A stretch of DNA of 9,526 nucleotides, from NCBI GenBank assembly GCA_003561815.1, contig PWVP01000144.1, positions 1-9,526 on the forward strand, in the 5' to 3' direction. This document shows, in pieces, positions 1 to 5,635 of the stretch; position 1 is the stretch's first letter, and the number at the start of each line of letters is the position of its first letter. A program made the translations under genes and the position numbers. The notes below the pieces were generated by a model. It did not search any database. It was given only the letters and a program-made list of their open reading frames with translations, and was not told where the DNA came from. The stretch comes from Campylobacterota bacterium. Its GTDB lineage: Bacteria > Campylobacterota > Campylobacteria > Campylobacterales > SZUA-545.

Positions 1-379
1 CAAAGCGGGTGGCGTACGCTTTGGCCTGGGTCATCAAAAAGGCCTGCTTGACCGGATCGCGGCGCATCTGCTCCGCCACCTGGGCATCAAAGCCCGCCTC
101 CTGAGTGATCAGATAGGCCAGGTCGCTCTCCATCTGTTCTTTAAGGGCGACAATCACCCCCTCAAAGCGGAACTGACTGTAGCGCGAGAGGTGTTTAAAG
201 TTGACCGTCGCCTTGGCCCTGGGGTGCTCCATCAGCGCGTGGGCCGCATCTGCCATCACATCGCGCAGCTGCGAAGGGCTCTCGGCCATAAAGAGCTCCT
301 GCTCAAAGGTGGAGACCTCTTTAAAGAGAAGATCGACGGTAGCCTGCTGAGCCTCAAGCGGCGGCATCTGCTCTGCCAT
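1..379 (-). CDS. Unrecognised helical protein, C-terminus cut off by window edge
   Basis: An open frame of at least 126 codons on the minus strand that reaches the left edge without a stop. I translated it by hand; it begins MAEQMPPLEAQQ and continues as a charged, Gln/Glu/Ala-rich, probably all-helical chain with no signal peptide or membrane segment. I do not recognise the family. The ATG at 379 lies only 3 bases after the yqeY stop codon, and a competing ATG at 383 meets a stop after nine codons, so 379 is the start. No separate promoter is visible, so it is almost certainly co-transcribed with and perhaps translationally coupled to yqeY. Later segments such as FKHLSRYSQFRFEGVIVALK and LAYLITQEAGFDAQVAEQMR suggest amphipathic helices. 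Function unknown. Confidence that it is a real gene is high because of the open frame, codon use like its neighbours and tight spacing. Confidence 0.75.
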   Translation of the reverse strand, partial: MAEQMPPLEAQQATVDLLFKEVSTFEQELFMAESPSQLRDVMADAAHALMEHPRAKATVNFKHLSRYSQFRFEGVIVALKEQMESDLAYLITQEAGFDAQVAEQMRRDPVKQAFLMTQAKAYATRF

Positions 380-382
380 CCA

Positions 383-820
383 TCAACCCAGCAGCGCTTT
401 AACCCTTTGGCTGATCCGTTTGCCCTCTGCACGGGTGCCAACTCTCTTTTTCGCCTCCGCCATCACCGGCCCCATCGCTTTAGGCTCACACCCGTCGATA
501 ATCTCCTTAAGCAGCACATCGAGCTCCTCATCGCTCAGCTGCTCGGGCAGATAGTTCTCTAAAAGCGCAATCTCGCTCTGCTCCTGCTGCACCAGATCGT
601 CGCGTCCACCGGCACGGTACTGCTCAATGGCATCCTTTCGCATCTTGATCTGCTTTTGGAGCAGCGTCTCGATATCGGCATCACCCAGCGCTCGCCGCTC
701 ATCCACCTCCACCTGCTTAATCGCGCCACTCAGGCTTCGCAGTGTGTCACGAACAAAGGCGTTTTTTTCGCGCATCGCGCTCTTGAGATCCTCTTTAATG
801 CGCTCTTGCAGGGTCGCCAT
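383..820 (-). CDS. yqeY: GatB/YqeY domain protein YqeY
   Basis: A 145-residue stand-alone GatB/YqeY protein, the usual length for the family. It opens with MATLQERIKEDLKSAMREKN and carries the family hallmarks: RDTLRSLSGAIKQVEVD (about 24-40), the QKQIKMRKDAIEQYRAGGRDDL stretch in pieces around 56-76, and LLENYLPEQLSDEEL (86-100). The C-terminal helices resemble the tRNA-contacting tail of the GatB subunit of Asp/Glu-tRNA amidotransferase; the role of stand-alone YqeY proteins is poorly defined, and a link to tRNA-dependent amidation is inferred from the domain only. The frame is open further upstream, but the ATG at 820 has an AAGGAG box at 834-829 with 8 bases spacing and the protein starts there as in relatives, so the longer version is rejected. 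It leads a small operon with the downstream unknown gene. A TGTTAGAAT element at 901-893 is the likely promoter. Confidence 0.92.
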   Translation of the reverse strand: MATLQERIKEDLKSAMREKNAFVRDTLRSLSGAIKQVEVDERRALGDADIETLLQKQIKMRKDAIEQYRAGGRDDLVQQEQSEIALLENYLPEQLSDEELDVLLKEIIDGCEPKAMGPVMAEAKKRVGTRAEGKRISQRVKALLG

Positions 821-848
821 CTCTATCTCTCCTTGCGGGGTAATTTTT

Positions 849-864
849 TGGAACTCTTTTTGCT
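849..864 (+). promoter_or_regulatory. Sigma-54 (RpoN) promoter for flgH
   Basis: The bases read TGGAAC, five spacer bases, TTGCT. This is the sigma-54 -24/-12 arrangement with the invariant GG (850-851) and GC (862-863) exactly ten bases apart, and it matches the TGGAAC-N5-TTGCT form typical of Campylobacter and Helicobacter flagellar promoters. Transcription would begin about 875, leaving roughly 50 bases before the flgH ATG. In Campylobacterota, flagellar rod, hook and ring genes are commonly RpoN-dependent, under the FlgS/FlgR two-component system, so both match and position fit. Confidence 0.85.
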
Positions 865-892
865 GCCACCCTGTCAACCTGCATAGGGAACG

Positions 893-901
893 ATTCTAAC
901 A
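893..901 (-). promoter_or_regulatory. Housekeeping-type extended -10 promoter for yqeY
   Basis: Read on the minus strand the bases are TGTTAGAAT: a TAGAAT -10 box (898-893) preceded by TG, the extended -10 form favoured in Campylobacterota, where the -35 box is weakly conserved. Initiation near 886 would give a leader of about 65 bases before the yqeY ATG. It lies inside the flgH leader, so the two divergent transcripts would overlap at their 5' ends. This is a sequence match only. Confidence 0.45.
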
Positions 902-925
902 CACCCCGCTTCACAAGGAGCTAAG

Positions 926-1636
926 ATGACCTTAAGAGCTTGCCTGATGGCCGTTAGCGCGCTACTGCTTTTTAGTGGCTGCGCCAAAGTGACCGATCCG
1001 CAGATCGACTTTAAACCCCCCGCCTATGTTCAACAGATGCCCAGCCAGGAGGAGGAGCATGTCAACAGTGCTGGAAGTCTCTTTGGCCGGGGAGATAACC
1101 CCCTCTTTGCCGATCGTAAAGCGATGCGGGTCAACGATGTGGTAACCGTCCTGATCGATGAGCGGGCCTCCTCCTCCAGTAGCGGCAGCCGTCAGCTCAG
1201 CCGCAGCCAGGAGAGCCAGATGGGGCCGGGCGTAGTGACCTATAGCGGCAGCGCAAGCGCAGGACGCAACGCCGAGCGGGAGCTCAACAATGTGACCGGG
1301 TTTGGCTTCGGCACCAACAGCGAGAGCAACTTCGCCGGGTCGGGAACCGCCAGCCGAACCGAGAACTTCACCACCACCGTCAGCGCCCGCATCGTCAAGG
1401 TGATGGAGAACGGCAACTACTTTATCGAGGGGCGACGGGAGATTCTGGTCGAGGGGGAAAAGCAGATTATCCAGCTCAGCGGCGTGGTGCGCCCCTACGA
1501 TATCAATCAGAACAACACCGTCAGCTCGGCCAACATCTCCGATGCAAAGATCGCCTACCGCACCGAGGGGGAGATTCGCCAGAGCACCCGAAAGGGATGG
1601 GGAACCCGCCTGGTGGAGGCGATCTGGCCGTTTTAA
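926..1636 (+). CDS. flgH: Flagellar L-ring lipoprotein FlgH
   Basis: FlgH forms the outer-membrane L-ring, the bushing through which the flagellar rod turns. The 236-residue length is normal. Residues 1-18 are a lipoprotein signal peptide ending in the lipobox LFSGC, with Cys19 the expected lipidated residue. The N-terminal family block GSLFGRGDNPLFADRKAMRV leads into NDVVTVLIDERASS, typical of FlgH. A Ser/Gly-rich flexible middle (about 80-140) follows. The C-terminal core holds VKVMENGNYFIEGRREILV, EGEKQIIQLSGVVRPYDI and NTVSSANISDAKIAY, the most conserved part of the family. The ATG at 926 has AAGGAG at 915-920 with 5 bases spacing. A sigma-54 promoter lies just upstream, fitting a middle-class flagellar gene. 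No other flagellar gene is adjacent, which is common in Campylobacterota where flagellar genes are scattered. Confidence 0.96.
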   Translation: MTLRACLMAVSALLLFSGCAKVTDPQIDFKPPAYVQQMPSQEEEHVNSAGSLFGRGDNPLFADRKAMRVNDVVTVLIDERASSSSSGSRQLSRSQESQMGPGVVTYSGSASAGRNAERELNNVTGFGFGTNSESNFAGSGTASRTENFTTTVSARIVKVMENGNYFIEGRREILVEGEKQIIQLSGVVRPYDINQNNTVSSANISDAKIAYRTEGEIRQSTRKGWGTRLVEAIWPF

Positions 1637-1702
1637 CCTAAACCGCCGCCAGAAGCAAAGCGCCTGGTGGCTTGTGCACTGGGGCCGTGCGAGCCACTCA
1701 AG

Positions 1703-1742
1703 TTTCGGCCCAAGAGCCCAAAAGGGCGATTGGCTGCCGAAA
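1703..1742 (+). repeat. Long near-perfect hairpin with symmetric GA/GA internal loop
   Basis: The arms are TTTCGGC-CCAA-GA-GCCC (1703-1719) and GGGC-GA-TTGG-CT-GCCGAAA (1724-1742) around an AAAA loop. As RNA this gives stems of 4, 4 and 7 pairs; the GA at 1714-1715 faces GA at 1728-1729, which would form tandem sheared G-A pairs, and CT at 1734-1735 bulges. No T-run follows on either strand, so it is not a standard terminator. The role is unknown. Confidence 0.6.
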
Positions 1743-1815
1743 GGGGTTTGCGCAGCATGAAGCACGCCGCCAAAGCGGCTGTTAATGAGGCGGTATAAAC
1801 TTTCTTTGGGTGGGG

Positions 1816-1827
1816 TTGGCTTAAAAT
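1816..1827 (+). promoter_or_regulatory. Housekeeping promoter for dedA-yidD-hydrolase
   Basis: TTGGCT followed by the -10 box TAAAAT (1822-1827). The layout resembles the element before hemL (TTGGCTAGAAT) and the one before the sugar kinase (TTTTGCTATAGT). Initiation near 1834 would give a leader of about 20 bases before the dedA start. No clear -35 box, as is usual for Campylobacterota sigma-70 promoters. Confidence 0.5.
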
Positions 1828-1855
1828 AGCGCCACTTTAAAGGGGGTTGACTCCG

Positions 1856-2461
1856 GTGATCGATCTACTTCTCCAGATGGTTTTGGATGTGGGGTATCTG
1901 GGGGTCTTTATCACCATGACGCTGGTTTTTACCTTTTTCCCCTTCCCCTCCCAACTGGTGCTGATTCCAGCGGGCTATCTGGCCAGTCGTGGTGAGATGA
2001 GTCTGGCGCTTCTGATTGTCAGTGGCAGCCTAGGGGGGCTACTGGGTGCGCACATCAACTACGCGCTGGCCAACCGCTTGGGCCGCCGGGTCATCCTGCG
2101 CTATGGGCGCTATGTGATGATCAGCGAAGCGGGGCTGCACCGCGCCGAGGTGTTCTTCGATCGCCACGGCCAATTCTCCATCTTTATCGGCCTTATCTCA
2201 CCGGCGATCGGCCAGCTGATCACCCTGCCAGCGGGCCTGGCGGCGATGGATCGCCTCCGCTTCTTCTTCTCAGCCCTGGCCGGTGCGGTGCTCTGGAACT
2301 GCATGATGATCTTCTTAGGCTTCTACTTCGGAGCGCATCAAACCTTTATCCTCGAGCACTGGGGCAAACTGATGCTAGGGCTTTTAGGGGCGATCGCCGT
2401 GATTGTGGCGATCTATATCTGTATCAAAAGGGGCTGCCTTGTGGCGGAGAGATCCCCTTAG
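1856..2461 (+). CDS. DedA-family (VTT domain) inner-membrane protein, divergent
   Basis: A 201-residue polytopic membrane protein of the DedA/SNARE-associated family. These proteins support membrane homeostasis, and several act as undecaprenyl-phosphate or phospholipid carriers. Family blocks visible are TFFPFPSQLVLIPAGYLA (26-43), a Gly-rich helix with GGLLGAHINYALANRLGRR (60-78), RYGRY (82-86), and FFDRHGQFSIFIGLISPAIG running into QLITLPAGLAAM (120-131); a final hydrophobic helix spans about 171-190. Four charged positions usual in the family are changed: Val24 and Gln33 where Glu is expected near the FPFPS motif, and Leu113 and Gly119 where the GR..P..R motif has Arg. Because these residues are important in studied DedA proteins, this copy may have altered transport. 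I chose GTG at 1856, which sits 9 bases after the TAAAGGGGG ribosome site; the TTG at 1847 touches that site. It overlaps yidD by 23 bases. Confidence 0.85.
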   Translation: MIDLLLQMVLDVGYLGVFITMTLVFTFFPFPSQLVLIPAGYLASRGEMSLALLIVSGSLGGLLGAHINYALANRLGRRVILRYGRYVMISEAGLHRAEVFFDRHGQFSIFIGLISPAIGQLITLPAGLAAMDRLRFFFSALAGAVLWNCMMIFLGFYFGAHQTFILEHWGKLMLGLLGAIAVIVAIYICIKRGCLVAERSP

Positions 2462-2771
2462 GGCGCTTTTTAAAGGCGCGATCCTGCTGTACCGCTGGGG
2501 GCTTTCGCCCATACTGGGCAGCCACTGTCGCCACTACCCAAGCTGCTCGACCTATGCCCTCTGGGCGCTGGAGAAGGGGCCGCTTTTGAGTAGCCTGCTG
2601 CGTATCACCCTGCGCATTTTGCAGTGCAACCCGCTCTTTAAAGGGGGGTTTGACTATCCGCGCGCACCCAGACCCCCCTGCACGGCCCACACCCAGGCAA
2701 TCAAAGTCAAATGGTGGTATATTCCAACCCAAAAGGGCGACTGCCTGCTGATTAAAAGCCTCAAGGAGTAA
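2439..2771 (+). CDS. yidD: Membrane protein insertion efficiency factor YidD
   Basis: A 110-residue YidD, which assists YidC-dependent insertion of inner-membrane proteins at the cytoplasmic face. The core is unmistakable: LYRWGLSPILGSHCRHYPSC (17-36), STYALWALEKG (37-47), RITLRILQCNPLFKGGFDYP (55-74). The three conserved cysteines are Cys30, Cys36 and Cys63, and the first helix is amphipathic as expected. Most YidD proteins are 70-90 residues; here about 35 extra residues follow the core, ending WWYIPTQKGDCLLIKSLKE, a tail I associate with Campylobacterota members, though from memory only. The start is probably TTG at 2439, with AAGGGG at 2428-2433 and 5 bases spacing; a TTG at 2403 has no such site. 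The start lies inside dedA, so translation is likely coupled. The usual rnpA-yidC neighbourhood is absent. Confidence 0.88.
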   Translation: MWRRDPLRALFKGAILLYRWGLSPILGSHCRHYPSCSTYALWALEKGPLLSSLLRITLRILQCNPLFKGGFDYPRAPRPPCTAHTQAIKVKWWYIPTQKGDCLLIKSLKE

Positions 2772-2775
2772 GCGC

Positions 2776-3375
2776 ATGATGCAAAAAGTACAACCGATGG
2801 GTTCGGTCTACCAGACCAACTGCTACATCCTCGAAATCGACCAGAAGCAGCTGATTATCGACCCGGGGATGGGGGCCACCGAGTGGGTGATCCAAAACGC
2901 CCCCCATCCAGTGGCGATACTCAACACCCACGGCCACTTCGATCATGTCTGGAGCAACAGCGAACTGCAAGAGCGGCTTAAGGTGCCGGTCTATATCCGA
3001 AAAGAGGATGAGCCGATGCTGCGCGTCGATCCCTATCAGATGGGCCTACCCCCCAGCCGTGGCGATCGGCTGGTGGAGGATGAGGGGTGGATTGAGCTTG
3101 AGGGGTTTCGCTTCCGCTTTATCCACACGCCCGGCCACACCCCCGGCTGCACGATGATTGAGTTTGACGATCGCCTCTTTACGGGGGATTTTATCTTCGA
3201 TGGGGCGGTGGGGCGCAGCGACTTTCCCACCTCCGATCCGCAGAAGATGCGCGAAAGCATCGAGCGGTTTATGCGTGAGTATAGCGACGATCGCCCCCTC
3301 TACCCCGGCCACGGTCCGGCCACCAGCGTCCAGAAGGCGCACCAGTTTCTGCCCACCTTTTTACGGATGATCTAG
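2776..3375 (+). CDS. Metallo-beta-lactamase-fold hydrolase, glyoxalase II-like
   Basis: A 199-residue single-domain metallo-hydrolase of the type II glyoxalase-like group (YcbL/GloB-related). All metal ligands are present: THGHFDH at 51-57 (His52, His54, Asp56, His57), His121 in HTPGHTPGC, Asp138 in FTGDFIFDGAVGRSD and His179 in LYPGHGP. The GAVGRSDFP segment is typical of small thioester hydrolases of this branch. It lacks the C-terminal helical domain that binds glutathione in true GloB, so the substrate is probably not a classical glutathione thioester; low-molecular-weight thiol esters or a persulfide are alternatives, but the persulfide dioxygenases differ in length and ligands. ATG at 2776 has AAGGAG at 2763-2768 with 7 bases spacing; a second ATG follows immediately. 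It starts 4 bases after yidD and ends on a CTAG shared with the opposing globin gene. Confidence 0.88.
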   Translation: MMQKVQPMGSVYQTNCYILEIDQKQLIIDPGMGATEWVIQNAPHPVAILNTHGHFDHVWSNSELQERLKVPVYIRKEDEPMLRVDPYQMGLPPSRGDRLVEDEGWIELEGFRFRFIHTPGHTPGCTMIEFDDRLFTGDFIFDGAVGRSDFPTSDPQKMRESIERFMREYSDDRPLYPGHGPATSVQKAHQFLPTFLRMI

Positions 3376-4250
3376 CGGGCCATAAAGACCCGAAAAAGGG
3401 TCTGCTCAATCTGCAGATCGAGATAGTAGAGCCCCAGGGCGTTCTGCTCGAAGTTGTAATCCCCCGTATAGGCGCGGCACTTGGCCAGAAAGTCCAAAAT
3501 CAGCGCCGAAGCGGCGGGCTGGCTACTTAGGCTCTTATGCCCCTCGATCAGCGCCATAAAGCGGGCCACAATCGTCGCAATCTTATCCGATCCGTTCTGC
3601 TCTGAGAGCTCCAGATGGGCCACATAGCGCTTAAAGGCTTTGATAAGCGCGGCCCGGTTCTCGTCACTGAGCGGCTTTTCGGCCAGCTGCCCAATCTCCT
3701 CCTCGATCGCCACTGTCGCTTCGGACGCCTTCTGTTTGGGCTCAGGAATCTGACTATGCAGCGCGACGATAAACCCCTCATCATAGCTCTTGAGAAAGAG
3801 AAGTGCCAGCGAGTCGATTTTGCGGCGGAAGAAGCGCTGCTCCTGGGGGGTGAGCTTAAAGTGCTCCGCCGCCCAGGGCTCAAAGCGGGCCGACCAGTAG
3901 AGGAAGTACTCATAGACCCGCTCAAAGGGGATCTGAAGATGCTCATGCACCGCCATTGCGCGCACCAGATAGGGCAGAATCTGCTTATAGTCAAGCACTA
4001 CCAGATAGAGGCTAAAGCGGGCCAGATTCTTCTCAAAACGCACCCGACGACGGGGATCGTTAATCACCGGATGAAAGTCTGAGAGCCGCTCATCGGCCAG
4101 TATGCGATCATAAAAGCCCTGCGTAATCAGGTGCAGCGCCTCGATCGCCTTGGTGGAGAAGGATTTACGCACAAAGGCGGGGTTGTTGAGATTGGCCCCA
4201 AAGATCTCACTGAGCCGGTTCTCCTGATCAAACGCTTTCCAACTTAACAT
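3372..4250 (-). CDS. Protoglobin-like (globin-coupled sensor) domain protein with unknown C-terminal domain
   Basis: A 292-residue soluble protein. Residues about 28-165 resemble the sensor globin/protoglobin domain of HemAT-type proteins: a helix ending FYDRILADERLSDFHP (46-61), then RVRFEKNLARFSLYLVVLDY, and VRAMAVHEHLQIPFERVYEYF (96-116), which matches the F-helix pattern (V-H-x-x-I-G-L-x-x-x-W/Y) around the proximal haem ligand. His102 is the best ligand candidate, His104 the alternative. The fold call comes from motif pattern, not a search. After a Lys/Glu-rich linker (about 168-188) a roughly 100-residue helical C-terminal domain follows; it is neither a GGDEF, a methyl-accepting nor a kinase domain and I do not recognise it. 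ATG at 4250 is preferred (AGGAG at 4260-4256, spacing 5) over GTG at 4253. It is last in the lipoprotein-cmoB-hotdog operon, 22 bases after the hotdog gene. If haem-bearing it would sense oxygen, NO or CO. Confidence 0.65.
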   Translation of the reverse strand: MLSWKAFDQENRLSEIFGANLNNPAFVRKSFSTKAIEALHLITQGFYDRILADERLSDFHPVINDPRRRVRFEKNLARFSLYLVVLDYKQILPYLVRAMAVHEHLQIPFERVYEYFLYWSARFEPWAAEHFKLTPQEQRFFRRKIDSLALLFLKSYDEGFIVALHSQIPEPKQKASEATVAIEEEIGQLAEKPLSDENRAALIKAFKRYVAHLELSEQNGSDKIATIVARFMALIEGHKSLSSQPAASALILDFLAKCRAYTGDYNFEQNALGLYYLDLQIEQTLFRVFMAR

Positions 4251-4272
4251 CACCTCTCCTGTCGTAGTAGTC

Positions 4273-4752
4273 TTAATCGGTCATCAACTGAAGGCTGAGC
4301 ACATGCTTCTCCAGCACCACGGCGGCAAACTCCCCCTCAAACACCTTCACATCACTTAGTTTGCCCACCACCATCACATTGCGCTTGCGGGTGGTGGTCT
4401 GGTGGGCGGTGGCCTCAAACACCACCTCATCCTCCACCTTTAAAGGGGCCAGAAAGTTACACCGCGCCACCCCTAAAACCACATTGGGTTTGTTGACCGC
4501 CGCCATCGCCGCATAGTTGGCCGCCCCGAACACAAACCCGGTGTGCACCAGCCCCTTTTTATCCACCACCATCTCATCGCTGGTGACCAGCCGCACCCGC
4601 GCAAAGCCGTCTTGGAGATCCTCCAGGTTGCCGCAGAGGTTGGGGTTGATTAGATTGTGGGTTTTGAGATCGATATACTCATCTTCAGGAACCTGGGACT
4701 CCTCGCCCTCCTCCTCCTCTGAGTACTCACGCCCGTCAAACTCTTCGGCCAT
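4273..4752 (-). CDS. Hotdog-fold protein related to Campylobacter Cj0977
   Basis: A 159-residue protein with an acidic, probably disordered N-terminal tail (about 1-27, rich in Glu) followed by a single hotdog (thioesterase-superfamily) domain. The hotdog signature is GLVHTGFVFGAANYAAMAAV (67-86), then NVVLGVARCNFLAPLKVEDE (90-109) and a long strand pair TRKRNVMVVG and VKVFEGEFAAVVLEKHVL. The order, the tail and the location next to cmoB match Cj0977 of C. jejuni, a flagellar-regulon protein needed for virulence that has the hotdog fold. The usual catalytic acid on the central helix is not evident: AANYAAM stands where HGG..AAD.A is normal. So acyl-CoA binding rather than hydrolysis is plausible. 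ATG at 4752 has AAGGAG with 5 bases spacing and overlaps the end of cmoB by 17 bases. Confidence 0.85.
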   Translation of the reverse strand: MAEEFDGREYSEEEEGEESQVPEDEYIDLKTHNLINPNLCGNLEDLQDGFARVRLVTSDEMVVDKKGLVHTGFVFGAANYAAMAAVNKPNVVLGVARCNFLAPLKVEDEVVFEATAHQTTTRKRNVMVVGKLSDVKVFEGEFAAVVLEKHVLSLQLMTD

Positions 4753-5635
4753 CTTTTCTCCTTGCTGAGATGTAGAGCCGCTTTGGGGCGGGGTACCCCT
4801 CTACGGTCTTTTGGCTATCGTCAGGATCGAGAAAATCCTCCAGACTCTGTCCGGCGATCCAGTCGGTTTTGCGCTGTTCGCTCGCATCGGTGGGTTTGAT
4901 CTCGAGCACCCGTACCGCCTCAAACCCCGTGCGCTCCAGCCACACCCTTAGCGCCTCGATCGTCGGAATAAACCAGATGTTGGGTATTTTAGAGTATCGC
5001 GCCTTGGGCGTAAGGCTATAGGCCCCCTCCCCGTCAATCATAAAGGTATCTAAAATCAGCTCCCCACCAGGCTTGAGCGCAGCGGCCAGCTGACGCAGGG
5101 TCTCGATGGGATCGCGGCGGTGATAGAGCACCCCCAGGCAGAGCACCGTATCAAACTGCTGCCCCCACTCGCTTAGGTGCTGCACGCCGATCATACGGTA
5201 GGCGATCTGCGATCGCATGAAGTGCTCCATCAAGCGAAACTGCAGATAGAAGAGCGGTGAAGGGTCGATCCCTGTGAGGCTCGCCGGATTTTTCTCCAGC
5301 ATCCGAAAGAGGTAGTAGCCGTTATTGCACCCCACATCGAGCACCGATTGACCGGTGATATCCAGATGGGGGGCTAAAAGGTTGTATTTGATAAAGCTCT
5401 GCCACTCGCTATCGATCAGCAGATCATCAATCTGAAAGGGCCCCTTTCGCCAGGGCATCAGCGATCGCGCCAGCGGCTCATAATCGAGCTTGTTTTGGGT
5501 GCGGATCGTGATGCAATCGCCCAGTTCGATCGCCGCCTCACAGGGGGCCAGCGCCTCAATCCGCTCACGAAGCGGCGCCAGATGGCCGGTGGTGACCTGC
5601 TTTAAAAACGACTGCTCAAATGGCTCTAGTTGCAC
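4736..5635 (-). CDS. cmoB: tRNA U34 carboxymethyltransferase CmoB
   Basis: CmoB transfers a carboxymethyl group from carboxy-S-adenosylmethionine to 5-hydroxyuridine at wobble position 34 of certain tRNAs, producing 5-oxyacetyluridine so that the tRNA reads more codons. The 299-residue protein shows LMPWRKGPF (59-67), IDSEWQSFIKYN (74-85), the nucleotide-binding loop VLDVGCNNGYYLFRM (98-112), GIDPSPLFYLQF (122-133) and the highly conserved FDTVLCLGVLYHRRDP (161-176). The C-terminus carries the PAPKRLYISARRK segment. It is slightly shorter than the E. coli enzyme (about 323), in line with the Campylobacterota form. GTG at 5635 is the start, 9 bases after AGGGGA and overlapping the upstream lipoprotein gene by 10 bases. 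The partner CmoA, which makes the cofactor, is not in the window. Expression is expected from the site at 5884-5899. Confidence 0.93.
   Translation of the reverse strand: MQLEPFEQSFLKQVTTGHLAPLRERIEALAPCEAAIELGDCITIRTQNKLDYEPLARSLMPWRKGPFQIDDLLIDSEWQSFIKYNLLAPHLDITGQSVLDVGCNNGYYLFRMLEKNPASLTGIDPSPLFYLQFRLMEHFMRSQIAYRMIGVQHLSEWGQQFDTVLCLGVLYHRRDPIETLRQLAAALKPGGELILDTFMIDGEGAYSLTPKARYSKIPNIWFIPTIEALRVWLERTGFEAVRVLEIKPTDASEQRKTDWIAGQSLEDFLDPDDSQKTVEGYPAPKRLYISARRKDGRRV

Larger units (their letters stand above)
1637..1855 (+). other. Non-coding flgH-dedA interval rich in inverted repeats
   Basis: About 220 bases with no credible gene. Several complementary segments are visible: GCCGCCAG at 1645-1652 with CTGGTGGC at 1664-1671 (one G-U pair); ACCGCC at 1642-1647 with GGCGGT at 1789-1794, which could close the whole region; GGGCCG at 1682-1687 with CGGCCC at 1706-1711; a large hairpin at 1703-1742; and GCCGC-CAAA-GCGGC at 1766-1779. 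Some of these exclude each other (1706-1711 is claimed by two stems, 1645-1647 by two). No T-run follows any stem, so a normal intrinsic terminator for flgH is not seen. It may be a small RNA, a structured leader or a relic. No named riboswitch or housekeeping RNA motif was recognised. Confidence 0.4.

Noticed and set aside
383..877. Longer version of YqeY starting at 877
   Set aside because: The 19 extra residues cross the flgH sigma-54 promoter, lack a ribosome site, and the AAGGAG box points to 820.
1703..1742. Intrinsic terminator for flgH
   Set aside because: The hairpin is strong but followed by GGGG and no T-run on either strand.
962..1765. 267-codon open frame on the minus strand over flgH
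   Set aside because: It is antisense to a clear flgH, has no ribosome site and its translation resembles no family; long antisense frames are expected in GC-rich genes.
1847..1855. TTG at 1847 as the dedA start
   Set aside because: It directly abuts the TAAAGGGGG ribosome site; GTG at 1856 has normal spacing.
1637..1855. Known RNA families such as 6S RNA, SRP RNA, RNase P RNA, cobalamin or TPP riboswitch, or a tRNA
   Set aside because: None of the conserved core sequences I know for these is present in the interval.
1717..2740. A 13-base repeat CCCAAAAGGGCGA at 1717-1729 and 2728-2740, 21 of 24 bases alike when extended
   Set aside because: One copy is in the yidD tail and one in the hairpin region; a match of this size is near chance level in about 10 kb, and flanks do not align.
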